A stretch of DNA of 23,663 bases from Gammaproteobacteria bacterium UBA7449 (lineage in GTDB: Bacteria > Pseudomonadota > Gammaproteobacteria > Pseudomonadales > Pseudohongiellaceae), in NCBI GenBank assembly GCA_002477465.1, contig DLPV01000053.1:3105-26767 (forward strand), read 5' to 3'. The notes beneath the pieces were generated by a model, which was not told where the DNA came from, ran no database searches, and worked only from the letters and a program-made list of their open reading frames with translations. Shown piece after piece: positions 15,978-23,663 of the stretch (position 1 is its first letter; each line of letters opens with the position of its first letter). Position numbers and translations under genes: made by a program.

Positions 15978-17276
15978 ATGAATCACAACCACAACCGGCG
16001 CCATTTCCTCAAAGCCGCAGGACTAGCTATGACTCTGCCTGTGAGCAAGGCTTTCGGTCAGTCCAATCGCGCTTCAAATAGCACTAATTCTGCACCGCGG
16101 CTGACTAAGGTCACCCCTTACGTGATCAGGACACCTCCACCACAGTGGGGCGGAGGCACGTGGTTTTTCGTTAAGCTGGAGACCGACACCGGCCTGGTCG
16201 GATGGGGTGAGACTGCAGTGCTCAATGCATTTGGCGGCTTAACCGGTAGCTACAAGTTGATGATTCAGGAAGCCTTCGCGCGCTACCTTGAAGGCCGGGA
16301 TCCTCTGCAACCAGAAACGCTCTATCACCGCATGGTCAGGGGCCTGACCCATCAGCATGCTGACTATGTTCGCTTCGGCATCATCAGCGCGTTCGATACG
16401 GCACTATGGGATATCGTCGGCAAACATTACGATGTGCCGGTCTATAGCCTTCTTGGGGGCGCTTACCGGGATCGCATTCGTACTTACACCTATATTTATG
16501 ACACGGTGAACATGGCTGCTGGCGCAGAGACCATTCGCAACTGGACCCAGAGACCAGAGGCTCTGGCAGAACAATCCGCGCGCCTGGTGGATGAAGGCTT
16601 TACCGGTCTCAAGTTTGACCCCATTCCACAATCGCGAGACGGCGGCGCAACCGGCGCGCCCTGGGAGCTATCCCAGGCGGAATATGATCATACTGCCCGT
16701 GCCTGCGAAGCGATCAGAGATGCCGTCGGTACTCGAGCAGATATTCTCATCGGCACCCACGGACAGATCACCCCGTCGGCAGCAGTGCGCCTGGCCAAGC
16801 GCATGGAGCCCTATGATCCCCTGTGGTTTGAGGAACCGTGCCCACCGCGAAATTTTAAGGAAATGGGAGAGATTGCCAGGGAGACATCCATTCCCATAGC
16901 AACAGGTGAACGTCTGGTATCCCCCCATGAGTTTCAAAACCTGTTCGCCGAAGGGGCCTGCGCCTTCGCCCAACCTGATCTGGGCAGCGCTGGAGGCATT
17001 ACCGCCTGCAAGAAAATCGCAACGCTAGCCGAGGTTAACTACGTGTTGATGGCACCCCACATCTGGGGTGGCCCATTGATTACCGCAGCGGCGATTCAGA
17101 TCTGCGCCAATGTGCCAAATTTTCTGATACAGGAAAGCATCTACAAGTCAGGTGGTTTCTTCAATGAAATTATAGAGGAGCCGTTCGTTTGGGAAGATGG
17201 AGATTTCCTCCTCACAGACAGACCAGGCATTGGCTGCAATCTCGACGAAGAAGGATTGGCCCGTTATGCCGTTTAG
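15978..17276 (+). CDS. Tat-exported enolase-superfamily protein (mandelate racemase/sugar-acid dehydratase type)
   Basis: 432 residues. The N-terminus has a twin-arginine motif (NRRHFLK, R7-R8) and a hydrophobic stretch, so the folded enzyme is probably exported. The capping domain spans ~43-165, the barrel ~170-400. Recognisable active-site elements are K212 (LKFDP), H261 (GTHGQ), E286 (WFEEP), E311 (TGER), D334 and H361 (PHIWGG). The layout is closest to the D-galactonate/D-mannonate dehydratase group, which removes water from sugar acids to give 2-keto-3-deoxy acids. Where galactonate dehydratase has D-x-H, this protein has G-T-H, so the first metal ligand may be Glu286 or come from elsewhere. 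Exported members of this usually cytoplasmic family are unusual. The GH31 gene starts 47 bases downstream. Confidence 0.85.
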   Translation: MNHNHNRRHFLKAAGLAMTLPVSKAFGQSNRASNSTNSAPRLTKVTPYVIRTPPPQWGGGTWFFVKLETDTGLVGWGETAVLNAFGGLTGSYKLMIQEAFARYLEGRDPLQPETLYHRMVRGLTHQHADYVRFGIISAFDTALWDIVGKHYDVPVYSLLGGAYRDRIRTYTYIYDTVNMAAGAETIRNWTQRPEALAEQSARLVDEGFTGLKFDPIPQSRDGGATGAPWELSQAEYDHTARACEAIRDAVGTRADILIGTHGQITPSAAVRLAKRMEPYDPLWFEEPCPPRNFKEMGEIARETSIPIATGERLVSPHEFQNLFAEGACAFAQPDLGSAGGITACKKIATLAEVNYVLMAPHIWGGPLITAAAIQICANVPNFLIQESIYKSGGFFNEIIEEPFVWEDGDFLLTDRPGIGCNLDEEGLARYAV

Positions 17277-17310
17277 CTTAGCAACTAGCTGCAGCACTTG
17301 TTGTCTTGCA

Positions 17311-17314
17311 GGAG
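17311..17314 (+). promoter_or_regulatory. Ribosome-binding site fixing the GH31 start
   Basis: GGAG with a 9-base spacer to ATG 17324. It favours that ATG over the in-frame TTG at 17306, which would place the site inside the gene. Confidence 0.6.
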
Positions 17315-17323
17315 CACACGGGG

Positions 17324-19654
17324 ATGCTTAAGTGGATCGCTGATCTCAAGCCGGCATTTATTAGCACAACAGTTTTAAGAACGGCTTGCTTCCTTTCCTT
17401 CGCCTTTGCGTGTCCTGCTGTCCATGGACAGTTCATGAATGAGGACGCACCTTTAGTACCAGCTCCACCCCTGGTCACTAACGGCGCTGCATTCTCGAAT
17501 TGGGAACACCAGGTCGGAGAATTTATCATTGCATGGCAAGGCAACAGCCTTGCGAATGCGCAGCTGGCAATTAGCACCCTCGACCAGACTGACAATGCTA
17601 AATGGCTGAGTATGCCAGGAACTGCTTTTGTTCTCGCGGCAACTGCAAGCGCCGATGCACCAAGTGGCACAGGCTATTCCCATCTCATCGAACAGGTAAG
17701 CGAACACTGCAGCGGTCACAGCGTTGAAAGCAGCAGCTTGATCAACGGCACCCTTGTCATTAGTGGCATCCTGTCTTGCGGTAATGTCGGCAGTGTTCCC
17801 TATGACCTGTCTCTTTCCGAAGTTGGCGCAGGTCAACTGCAGTTTGATCTCAGGGTAGATAGCGACAGTATTGGCAGAACTGGATTGCTGTTTGGGTCAA
17901 ATCCGGAAGAGCGGGTGTTCGGCTTTGGTGAGCAATTCAGCGCGTTCGATTTCAAAGGCAAACGCATTCCAATCATGGTCGATGAACAAGGATTATCCCG
18001 CGGAGCACAGCCTCTCACTGACTGGTTTGACAGCCGCAGTATTAGCGCAGCGGGCGAATGGTACTCCACCTATGCACCGATCCCGCACTTCATCACAACA
18101 GACCTAAGGTCGATGATGCTGGAGAATGCCGACTACTCTGTAATCGACCTGCGCGAAGACGAGCAGATCACGATGCTGACCTACTCAAACCAGCTGCTCG
18201 CCAGGCTGATTGTCGGTGCCACACCGCTCGATCTGATTGAGCGCTACACGAGTTACTCAGGTCGCATGCGTGCGCTCCCCGAATGGTCCACAAAGGGCCT
18301 GATTCTTGGCATTCAGGGTGGCACCGAGAGAATTCTGGAGGCCACAAAAAAACTGCTGGATGAAAACGCCATACTTTCGGCAATGTGGATGCAGGATTGG
18401 CAGGGCCAGCGCCAGGTAGCCCAGGGCTTTCGCTTGTGGTGGAACTGGGAACTCGACCAGGCGCGCTACAGCCGCTGGCAGGACATGGTCGGCAGCCTGC
18501 GCGCAGACGACATACGCGTGATGGGCTATATCAATCCCTATTTCCATGATGTGGAAACCTCCGGCAAAGGCTCGTACCGACGAAGTCTCTATCAAGAAGC
18601 ACGTGACCTCGGTTATTTGATTCGAAAAACTGATGGCACTCTGGCGACTACTGGAGGCGCGAGTTTTTTAGCTTATGTCATCGACGTTACCAATCCCGAT
18701 GCCAGGGAGTGGATGAAAGATGTTATAAAAGAAGAAATGCTCGGTATAGGGCTTTCCGGATGGATGGCTGATTTCGGCGAAGCGCTGCCGCTGGACGCTG
18801 AACTCTACGCCGGCGGCCCGCCCACCGAAGCCCACAATCGCTACCCGGAATACTGGGCCACCCTGAATCGCGAAGCGATTGAGGAAGCTGGCATGGGGGA
18901 TGAGGCGCTATTCTTCATGCGAGCTGCGTTTACCCGGAGTCCCGGTGCCAGCACATTATTCTGGGCCGGGGACCAGGCCTCCAATTGGGATAACTACGAT
19001 GGCATCAAAACCTCTGTCACCGCGCTGCTGACCAGCGGGCTATCAGGCTTCGCGTTCAACCACAGTGACGTGGGTGGCTGGTTGTCACTGGATGGTGATG
19101 AAATGGGGGCTCCTGTTTCCATTCGGCGCAGCAAAGAACTGATGCTGCGCTGGATCGAACTCGGCGCCTTCCAGGCAATCTTCCGCACCCATGAAGGGCT
19201 GCGGCCGTTTTGGGCGCATCAGTTCGACACTGACCAGGAAACACTTGAACACATTGCGCGTTTCTCAAATGTCTACAACGCCTGGCACGATTATCGGCGA
19301 ACTCTGGTGAGCGAAGCGGCTGAAAAAGGCTGGCCCTTGGTGCGTCACCCATTCCTGCATTATCCGGATGAACCTGCATTCTGGGCGCTCTCCTACCAGC
19401 AATACCTAATTGGAGACGAGCTCTGGTTCGCGCCGGTATTGGATGAAGGAGTAGATGAGGTTGATATTCGACTGCCGGCAGGCAATTATGTCCATGCGTT
19501 CACGGGTGAAACCTATCAGAGTACAGGCGCGGAGAATCCGCTTAGTATTCCAGCACCCATAGGCACACCGGCAGTGCTCTATAGACAAGGCTCTGCCATT
19601 GGAGAACAATTCAGAAACAATCTGATCGAGAGAAACATCACAGAATTAAACTAA
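17324..19654 (+). CDS. Secreted GH31 glycosidase, sulfoquinovosidase-like
   Basis: 776 residues from ATG 17324. A signal peptide (about 1-36, ending VHGQ) sends it out of the cytoplasm. A beta-sandwich N-domain is followed by the (beta/alpha)8 barrel of GH31 alpha-glycosidases: QGGT with Q331, QDW with Q357, FRLWWNW with R370 and W373, the nucleophile D483 in WMADFGE, and the acid/base D550 in AGDQ. By recall of E. coli YihQ (Q262, Q288, R301, W304, D405, D472, Y508), the spacings Q-Q (26), Q-R (13), Asp-Asp (67) and D472-to-Y508 (36) are identical here, and only Y508 is changed, to W586. These residues in YihQ hold the sulfonate of sulfoquinovose, so a sulfoquinovoside or similar acidic alpha-glycoside is the likely substrate. 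YihQ itself is cytoplasmic; this one is exported. The PQQ dehydrogenase gene follows after 65 bases. Confidence 0.87.
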   Translation: MLKWIADLKPAFISTTVLRTACFLSFAFACPAVHGQFMNEDAPLVPAPPLVTNGAAFSNWEHQVGEFIIAWQGNSLANAQLAISTLDQTDNAKWLSMPGTAFVLAATASADAPSGTGYSHLIEQVSEHCSGHSVESSSLINGTLVISGILSCGNVGSVPYDLSLSEVGAGQLQFDLRVDSDSIGRTGLLFGSNPEERVFGFGEQFSAFDFKGKRIPIMVDEQGLSRGAQPLTDWFDSRSISAAGEWYSTYAPIPHFITTDLRSMMLENADYSVIDLREDEQITMLTYSNQLLARLIVGATPLDLIERYTSYSGRMRALPEWSTKGLILGIQGGTERILEATKKLLDENAILSAMWMQDWQGQRQVAQGFRLWWNWELDQARYSRWQDMVGSLRADDIRVMGYINPYFHDVETSGKGSYRRSLYQEARDLGYLIRKTDGTLATTGGASFLAYVIDVTNPDAREWMKDVIKEEMLGIGLSGWMADFGEALPLDAELYAGGPPTEAHNRYPEYWATLNREAIEEAGMGDEALFFMRAAFTRSPGASTLFWAGDQASNWDNYDGIKTSVTALLTSGLSGFAFNHSDVGGWLSLDGDEMGAPVSIRRSKELMLRWIELGAFQAIFRTHEGLRPFWAHQFDTDQETLEHIARFSNVYNAWHDYRRTLVSEAAEKGWPLVRHPFLHYPDEPAFWALSYQQYLIGDELWFAPVLDEGVDEVDIRLPAGNYVHAFTGETYQSTGAENPLSIPAPIGTPAVLYRQGSAIGEQFRNNLIERNITELN

Positions 19655-19719
19655 AGCCGTCGCCTAACCTGGAACCTGGTATGGCGAACAATAAACGCGA
19701 ACCGTAGTGGAGAGCTTCA

Positions 19720-21666
19720 ATGACAATAAGAAAAACCACCCTTTCTGCCTTTATCTATCCAACAATTGCATTCACTGCACTTGCCTGGTCCTCTCATGGC
19801 CTGGGTCAACAGGGCACCACAGTAGACGATGGCGACTGGAACACCTACTACGGTGGTGACTGGGCCCATCGCTATTCCCCGTTGGATCAGATCAACGCGG
19901 ATAACGTCAGCGAACTGGAACTGGCCTGGTCATTCTCTACCGAGAACTTCGGCACCACGGTCGACTACGCGAATCCCTCCACGCCGCTGGAAATCAATGG
20001 TGTGCTCTATGCCAATATCGCCAACACCCGCAATGTGGTGGCGCTGGACGCTACCAGCGGTCAGGTGCTGTGGCTTTATCGCTATGATGAGGGCGATCGC
20101 TATGATGAGGCGCCGCGCAAGGGCCCAGGCCGTGGCGTGGCCTTTTACGGTAATGGTGACAAGCAGCGCGTAATCGATATCTCGCCGGGCTATCAGATGG
20201 TTTCGCTGGATGCGGCGACAGGGGTTCCCGATCCAGACTTCGGAGACAATGGCGTTGTTGATCTCTTCGTCGGCCTACGCAACGCCGATGATCCGCGTTT
20301 CCCTTATCCCGATATCGGCATCTCAGCACCACCGTTCATCATGAACGACGTCATCGTGGTCGGCGCGGCGCACCGCACCGGCGGCAGACCCCGGGCAAAG
20401 TACAACACCAAGGGTGATATCCGCGGCTTCGATGTGCATACCGGCGAGCTCTTGTGGACTTTTCACACCATTCCTGCGGCTGGCGAATATGGTTACGAAT
20501 CCTGGCTGAGCGGTAACGACGTGACCGGCAACTCGGGTGTCTGGGCACCCATTTCCGGCGATGCCGAACTCGGCCATGTCTATCTTCCTGTTGAAGACCC
20601 CACCGGGGATTACTATGGTGGTGACCGCCATGGCGACAACCTGTTTTCCAGCGGGATTGTGGCAGTGGATGTGAGAACCGGCGAACGGCAGTGGCACTAT
20701 CAGTTCATTCACCATGATATATGGGACTGGGATGTGCCAAATGCACCCATCATTGCGGACCTGCCGAATAGGCGCAAGATTGTAATGTCGGTAACCAAGC
20801 AGGCCTGGATTTATGCCTTCGACCGCCTGACCGGTGAGCCGATCTGGCCAATTGTGGAACGTCCGGTTCCACAGGGGGACGTGCCCGGCGAATGGTATTC
20901 GCCAACCCAGCCTTTCCCCACGCACCCTGCGCCTTTCGATCGCCAGGGTTTCACCGAAGATGACCTGATTGACTATACGCCAGAGCTGCGCGCCATGGCG
21001 CTAGAGGCAGTGCAGGATTTTCGTCTCAGCGAGACGATCTATACACCACCTTCATTGCAGGATCACCCCGACGGCACCCGTGGTTTGCTGAGCCTGCCCT
21101 CCTCCACTGGCGGCGCTAACTGGGAGCACTCGGCCTTCGATCCTGAAACCGGGATCGTGTATGTGCCTTCACGCACCCAGCTGCAGGTGCTGGCATTGGC
21201 CAAGAATCCTGATTCTGACATCGACCTGAGCCAGGGATTCGGCGTGCGAGCGCCCCGCATCCAGGGGCTGGAAATAGTTAAACCACCCTATGGGCGCGTC
21301 ACCGCCATCGACATGAATAGTGGCGAACACCTGTGGATGATCGCTAACGCCGACACCCCGGAGCGCATCAAGAATCATCCTTTGCTCGAAGGTGTTGATG
21401 TACCCAGAACCGGCATTCCCACGCGCTCCGGCGTACTGGCTACCAAGACACTGTTATTCGTCGGAGAAGGCACCGGCGGCGCTGGCGCCAGCCCAATCTT
21501 TCGCGCCATTAACAAGGACACCGGTGAGATAATCTTTGAGCTGGATCTGCCGGATAACCAGACTGGCCTGCCTTTCACCTATGAACACGATGGCAAGCAG
21601 TACCTGGCCATGTTTGTCGGCGGTAGCGGCAGCCCGGCTCGCCTTGTGGCCTACGCGCTGCCCTAG
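19720..21666 (+). CDS. Secreted PQQ-dependent dehydrogenase (glucose-dehydrogenase-like)
   Basis: 648 residues with a signal peptide (about 1-30). The eight-bladed quinoprotein propeller is seen from GDWAHRYSPLDQI (46-58) onward, with repeats of the ALDATSGQVLW type and the HHDIWDWD segment (331-338) typical of membrane glucose dehydrogenase relatives. There is no cysteine in the whole protein: it lacks the vicinal Cys pair of quinoprotein alcohol dehydrogenases and any CxxCH haem site, so a glucose/sugar-dehydrogenase-type enzyme passing electrons to a separate acceptor is favoured. It has no N-terminal five-helix membrane domain as E. coli Gcd has. The likely reaction is oxidation of a sugar at C1 to its lactone in the periplasm. 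GGAGAG lies 5 bases before the ATG. PQQ synthesis genes are not in the window. Confidence 0.9.
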   Translation: MTIRKTTLSAFIYPTIAFTALAWSSHGLGQQGTTVDDGDWNTYYGGDWAHRYSPLDQINADNVSELELAWSFSTENFGTTVDYANPSTPLEINGVLYANIANTRNVVALDATSGQVLWLYRYDEGDRYDEAPRKGPGRGVAFYGNGDKQRVIDISPGYQMVSLDAATGVPDPDFGDNGVVDLFVGLRNADDPRFPYPDIGISAPPFIMNDVIVVGAAHRTGGRPRAKYNTKGDIRGFDVHTGELLWTFHTIPAAGEYGYESWLSGNDVTGNSGVWAPISGDAELGHVYLPVEDPTGDYYGGDRHGDNLFSSGIVAVDVRTGERQWHYQFIHHDIWDWDVPNAPIIADLPNRRKIVMSVTKQAWIYAFDRLTGEPIWPIVERPVPQGDVPGEWYSPTQPFPTHPAPFDRQGFTEDDLIDYTPELRAMALEAVQDFRLSETIYTPPSLQDHPDGTRGLLSLPSSTGGANWEHSAFDPETGIVYVPSRTQLQVLALAKNPDSDIDLSQGFGVRAPRIQGLEIVKPPYGRVTAIDMNSGEHLWMIANADTPERIKNHPLLEGVDVPRTGIPTRSGVLATKTLLFVGEGTGGAGASPIFRAINKDTGEIIFELDLPDNQTGLPFTYEHDGKQYLAMFVGGSGSPARLVAYALP

Positions 21667-22076
21667 CATCCCCTAGATGCTGAAGACTGCGCAGCCAGAC
21701 CTGAACCGCGCCGAATTACCAGCCCAGGCCATTGCAGGCAAGCGGCTACAAATATGGTGATGTTTGAAGTTTAGGATCTGGCTGCAGCAGACTCCTTGGT
21801 TCGGGAAGCTGACGGCAGGATTGTGAGCGGTGTGCTGACAATGGACGATGGCGAAGCTTTCTTCGCGCGCGATCTGGATGGCAAGAGCTTGGCTTTCAAG
21901 ATCTACCACAAGAATCGTTTTTCATATCACGAAACTTTTCCGACAACTGGACCCAGACTGACAACGCAAAGTTTGCTTTGACTGACCAAGTCAATCGCAT
22001 AGATATTTTCATACTCTTCATTATAAAATGAGACCTGGCGCTACTATTTTGCCTAAATGCTTGTGCCTAACATTCA
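21667..22076. other. Intergenic region with a small hairpin and a possible gene remnant
   Basis: 410 bases between the dehydrogenase stop and the amine oxidase start. AGCATC (21665-21670) and GATGCT (21676-21681) make a 6-bp hairpin over the dehydrogenase stop codon, without a T-run. A protein-like open stretch lies at 21775-21981. From ~21982 the sequence becomes AT-rich and may hold the promoter of the amine oxidase, but no clear -35/-10 pair is seen. Confidence 0.4.
21775..21981 (+). pseudogene. Possible remnant of a coding region (ADGRIVSGVL-type segment)
   Basis: An open frame of ~69 codons begins right after an in-frame TAG (21772-21774) and has no ATG start or ribosome site. Its first 40 residues look protein-like (LVREADGRIVSGVLTMDDGE and a following ARDLDGKSLAFKI), a pattern resembling beta-rich tails that follow c-type cytochrome domains in some quinoprotein-linked proteins. 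The end (after ~21920) loses this character. It could be the decayed end of a gene once fused to or following the dehydrogenase, or it could be chance. Confidence 0.25.
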
Positions 22077-23657
22077 ATGACTCAAAAGAAGAACAAGCAA
22101 ACAACACCCCCTCGGCGCCAGTTCCTGGAACAACTTGGCGGCATTGGCGGCAGCGCGGCGGTGTATCAGGCCATGGTGGCCATGGGTCTGCTGGTTCCCG
22201 GAGACAGCAAGGCTGCTACCAATAAAGCTAACTGGCAGGAGAAAGCGGCCCTTTTCGCCAGCGGCCCCAAACCCAGCGTCGCCGTGCTGGGTGCAGGAAT
22301 CGCCGGACTTTGCGTGGCCTATGAACTCAAGAAAGCGGGTTTCCCGGTCACGGTAATCGAACCGAGAGACAGGCCTGGCGGGCGCAGCCACACCCTGCGA
22401 GCAGGTTCAGTTCTGCAGGAGACCGACAGTCAACAGGTTTGCGGCTTTGCCAGTGGCGAAGACATGTACTTCAACGCTGGCCCGGCGCGCATCTCGCAAC
22501 ACCATGCCAACCTGCTGAATTACTGTAGTGAGTTAAACGTGCCGCTACAGGCCTTCGTCAATGATAATCGCGGCGCCTATATTCACAGCGCCTCTGCCTT
22601 TGGCGGTAAGCCGGTGCGGGCCCGTGAGGTCATCGCCGCTATGCGCGGCAATATCTCCCAGCTGCTGGCCAAATCCTTAAACGCTGGTGCGTTGGATGAC
22701 GAATTCACAGCCGGCGAACGCGCCTTTGTGCTTGCAGTGCTTAAAGACCATGGTGCACTCAATGATTTTTTTCAGTTTACCGGCACGACCCGCGGCGGAC
22801 TGGCAGCACGCAGCGGCGGGCTGAGCCCGGATGTGCCCGCCACACCTCTGGAACGCAACGACGTGATGCTGGATGCCAACATCGCCTTCGTGCCGAGTTT
22901 TGTTGAGAGTTATAACCAGGCTGCCACCATGATGCAGCCGGTAGGTGGCATGGATCGCATCGCCTATGCTTTTGCCGAACAGCTGCAGGCCGAAATTTTC
23001 TACGGTGCCGAAGTCAGCGGGATTTTTAGAACTGGCACCGGCGTTCGCATCGAAGGCCGAACGGCGACGGAACAGGGAGCCCTGGAAACTGACTACGTCG
23101 TCGTCACGATTCCCCCCAGTGTATTGCGCGATATTCCGAATGACTTCAGCCCTGGGATTCAGACAGCAATAGAACAAACCCAATACGCAAACCCAACCAA
23201 GATTGCCTTTCAGTCGCCCCGCTTTTGGGAGAAGGAAGAGCAAATCTACGGCGGCATCAGCTGGACGGATTCTGATATTCTGCAGATCTGGTATCCCTCA
23301 GGGGGCTTTGGCCAGGACCAGGGTATTCTGGTTGGCTCCTACTTGTTCGGTGGCGGCAACGCCACAAACTTTGGCAACCTCAGCCCTTCCGCGCGAATCG
23401 AACTGGCACTCACTGCGGGAGAAAAAGTGCATTCCCAGTACCGCGCCAATCTGAGCCAGGGGATATCGGTTGCCTGGAGCAAGGTACCCTATTCATTGGG
23501 CGGTTGGGCCACCAGCAACCCATCGCCGCTGTTGCTGGAACCGGATGGGCCGTTTCTGTTTGCGGGTGATCACCTGACTTATCTACGAGGCTGGCAGGAA
23601 GGCGCAGTAATCTCTGCGCTGAATGCGCTGTCGAAGTTGGCCGATGCTGCGACCTGA
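22077..23657 (+). CDS. Tat-exported FAD-dependent amine oxidase (flavin monoamine oxidase family)
   Basis: 526 residues, complete 6 bases before the window end. A twin-arginine signal (PPRRQFLEQLG, R13-R14, then a Gly/Ala-rich stretch to ~46) indicates export with bound FAD. The dinucleotide-binding motif is GAGIAG (72-77) with E95 for the ribose and RPGGRSHT (99-106), the GG-doublet of amine oxidases. The C-terminal FAD loop reads FLFAGDHLTYLRGWQEGAVISAL, here noted as FLFAGDHL at ~504-511. The family oxidises primary amines or L-amino acids to imines with H2O2 or another acceptor; the substrate cannot be told. No good Shine-Dalgarno precedes the ATG, whose choice rests on the Tat signal. 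The 410-base gap suggests it is transcribed separately from the sugar genes. Confidence 0.87.
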   Translation: MTQKKNKQTTPPRRQFLEQLGGIGGSAAVYQAMVAMGLLVPGDSKAATNKANWQEKAALFASGPKPSVAVLGAGIAGLCVAYELKKAGFPVTVIEPRDRPGGRSHTLRAGSVLQETDSQQVCGFASGEDMYFNAGPARISQHHANLLNYCSELNVPLQAFVNDNRGAYIHSASAFGGKPVRAREVIAAMRGNISQLLAKSLNAGALDDEFTAGERAFVLAVLKDHGALNDFFQFTGTTRGGLAARSGGLSPDVPATPLERNDVMLDANIAFVPSFVESYNQAATMMQPVGGMDRIAYAFAEQLQAEIFYGAEVSGIFRTGTGVRIEGRTATEQGALETDYVVVTIPPSVLRDIPNDFSPGIQTAIEQTQYANPTKIAFQSPRFWEKEEQIYGGISWTDSDILQIWYPSGGFGQDQGILVGSYLFGGGNATNFGNLSPSARIELALTAGEKVHSQYRANLSQGISVAWSKVPYSLGGWATSNPSPLLLEPDGPFLFAGDHLTYLRGWQEGAVISALNALSKLADAAT

Positions 23658-23663
23658 GATCCG

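Noticed and set aside
20323..20925. 200-residue minus-strand open frame
   Set aside because: Antisense to the PQQ dehydrogenase propeller; the plus frame carries clear family motifs throughout.
22677..23243. 188-residue minus-strand open frame
   Set aside because: Antisense to the amine oxidase, with no recognisable protein character.

Overview
The window carries 18 protein-coding genes (17 complete, one cut by the left edge), no rRNA, tRNA or CRISPR array, and no phage or transposase gene. Dense genes with Shine-Dalgarno sites, Tat signals and lipoboxes, plus the family mix (HupE/UreJ, PpiC-type isomerase, DUF3604, VUT-type transporter, PQQ dehydrogenase), fit a moderately GC-rich, probably aquatic or marine gammaproteobacterium. 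That assignment is inference; no marker gene is present. By my reading, 17 of the 18 products carry an export or membrane signal; the DUF1330 protein is the exception.

Layout. 1-421 (minus): N-terminus of an exported M20 peptidase, divergent from 607-2019 (plus), an exported serine hydrolase of the beta-lactamase/DD-peptidase fold. Then come a VUT/queuosine-precursor-type transporter (2070-2849) and a large secreted metzincin-like protease (2980-5415). A strong hairpin at 5438-5463 separates these from a minus-strand block: a lipoprotein and a secreted protein of an unnamed family (5507-7085); a lower-GC membrane-anchored SAM methyltransferase (7191-8189) boxed in by two related imperfect palindromes; then, in transcription order from 12583 down to 8286, DUF3604 lipoprotein, PpiC-type isomerase, HupE/UreJ protein and exported cupin. 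A DUF1330 gene (12702-13127, minus) closes this part.

From 13524 to 23657 all genes are on the plus strand: a secreted GH43-like beta-propeller, a secreted leucine-rich-repeat protein, a Tat-exported enolase-superfamily dehydratase-like protein, a secreted GH31 enzyme with most of the sulfoquinovosidase signature, a secreted PQQ-dependent sugar dehydrogenase, and after a 410-base gap a Tat-exported FAD amine oxidase.

The most interesting reading is that GH31, the PQQ dehydrogenase and the enolase-superfamily enzyme form a hydrolysis-oxidation-dehydration route placed wholly in the periplasm: glycoside to free (sulfo)sugar, to aldonolactone/aldonate, to 2-keto-3-deoxy acid. The GH31 active site suggests sulfoquinovose or a relative as substrate, with a Trp at the position where E. 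coli YihQ has Tyr508. Each step is supported at family level; the pathway itself is a hypothesis. The second item worth attention is the methyltransferase cassette between palindromes.
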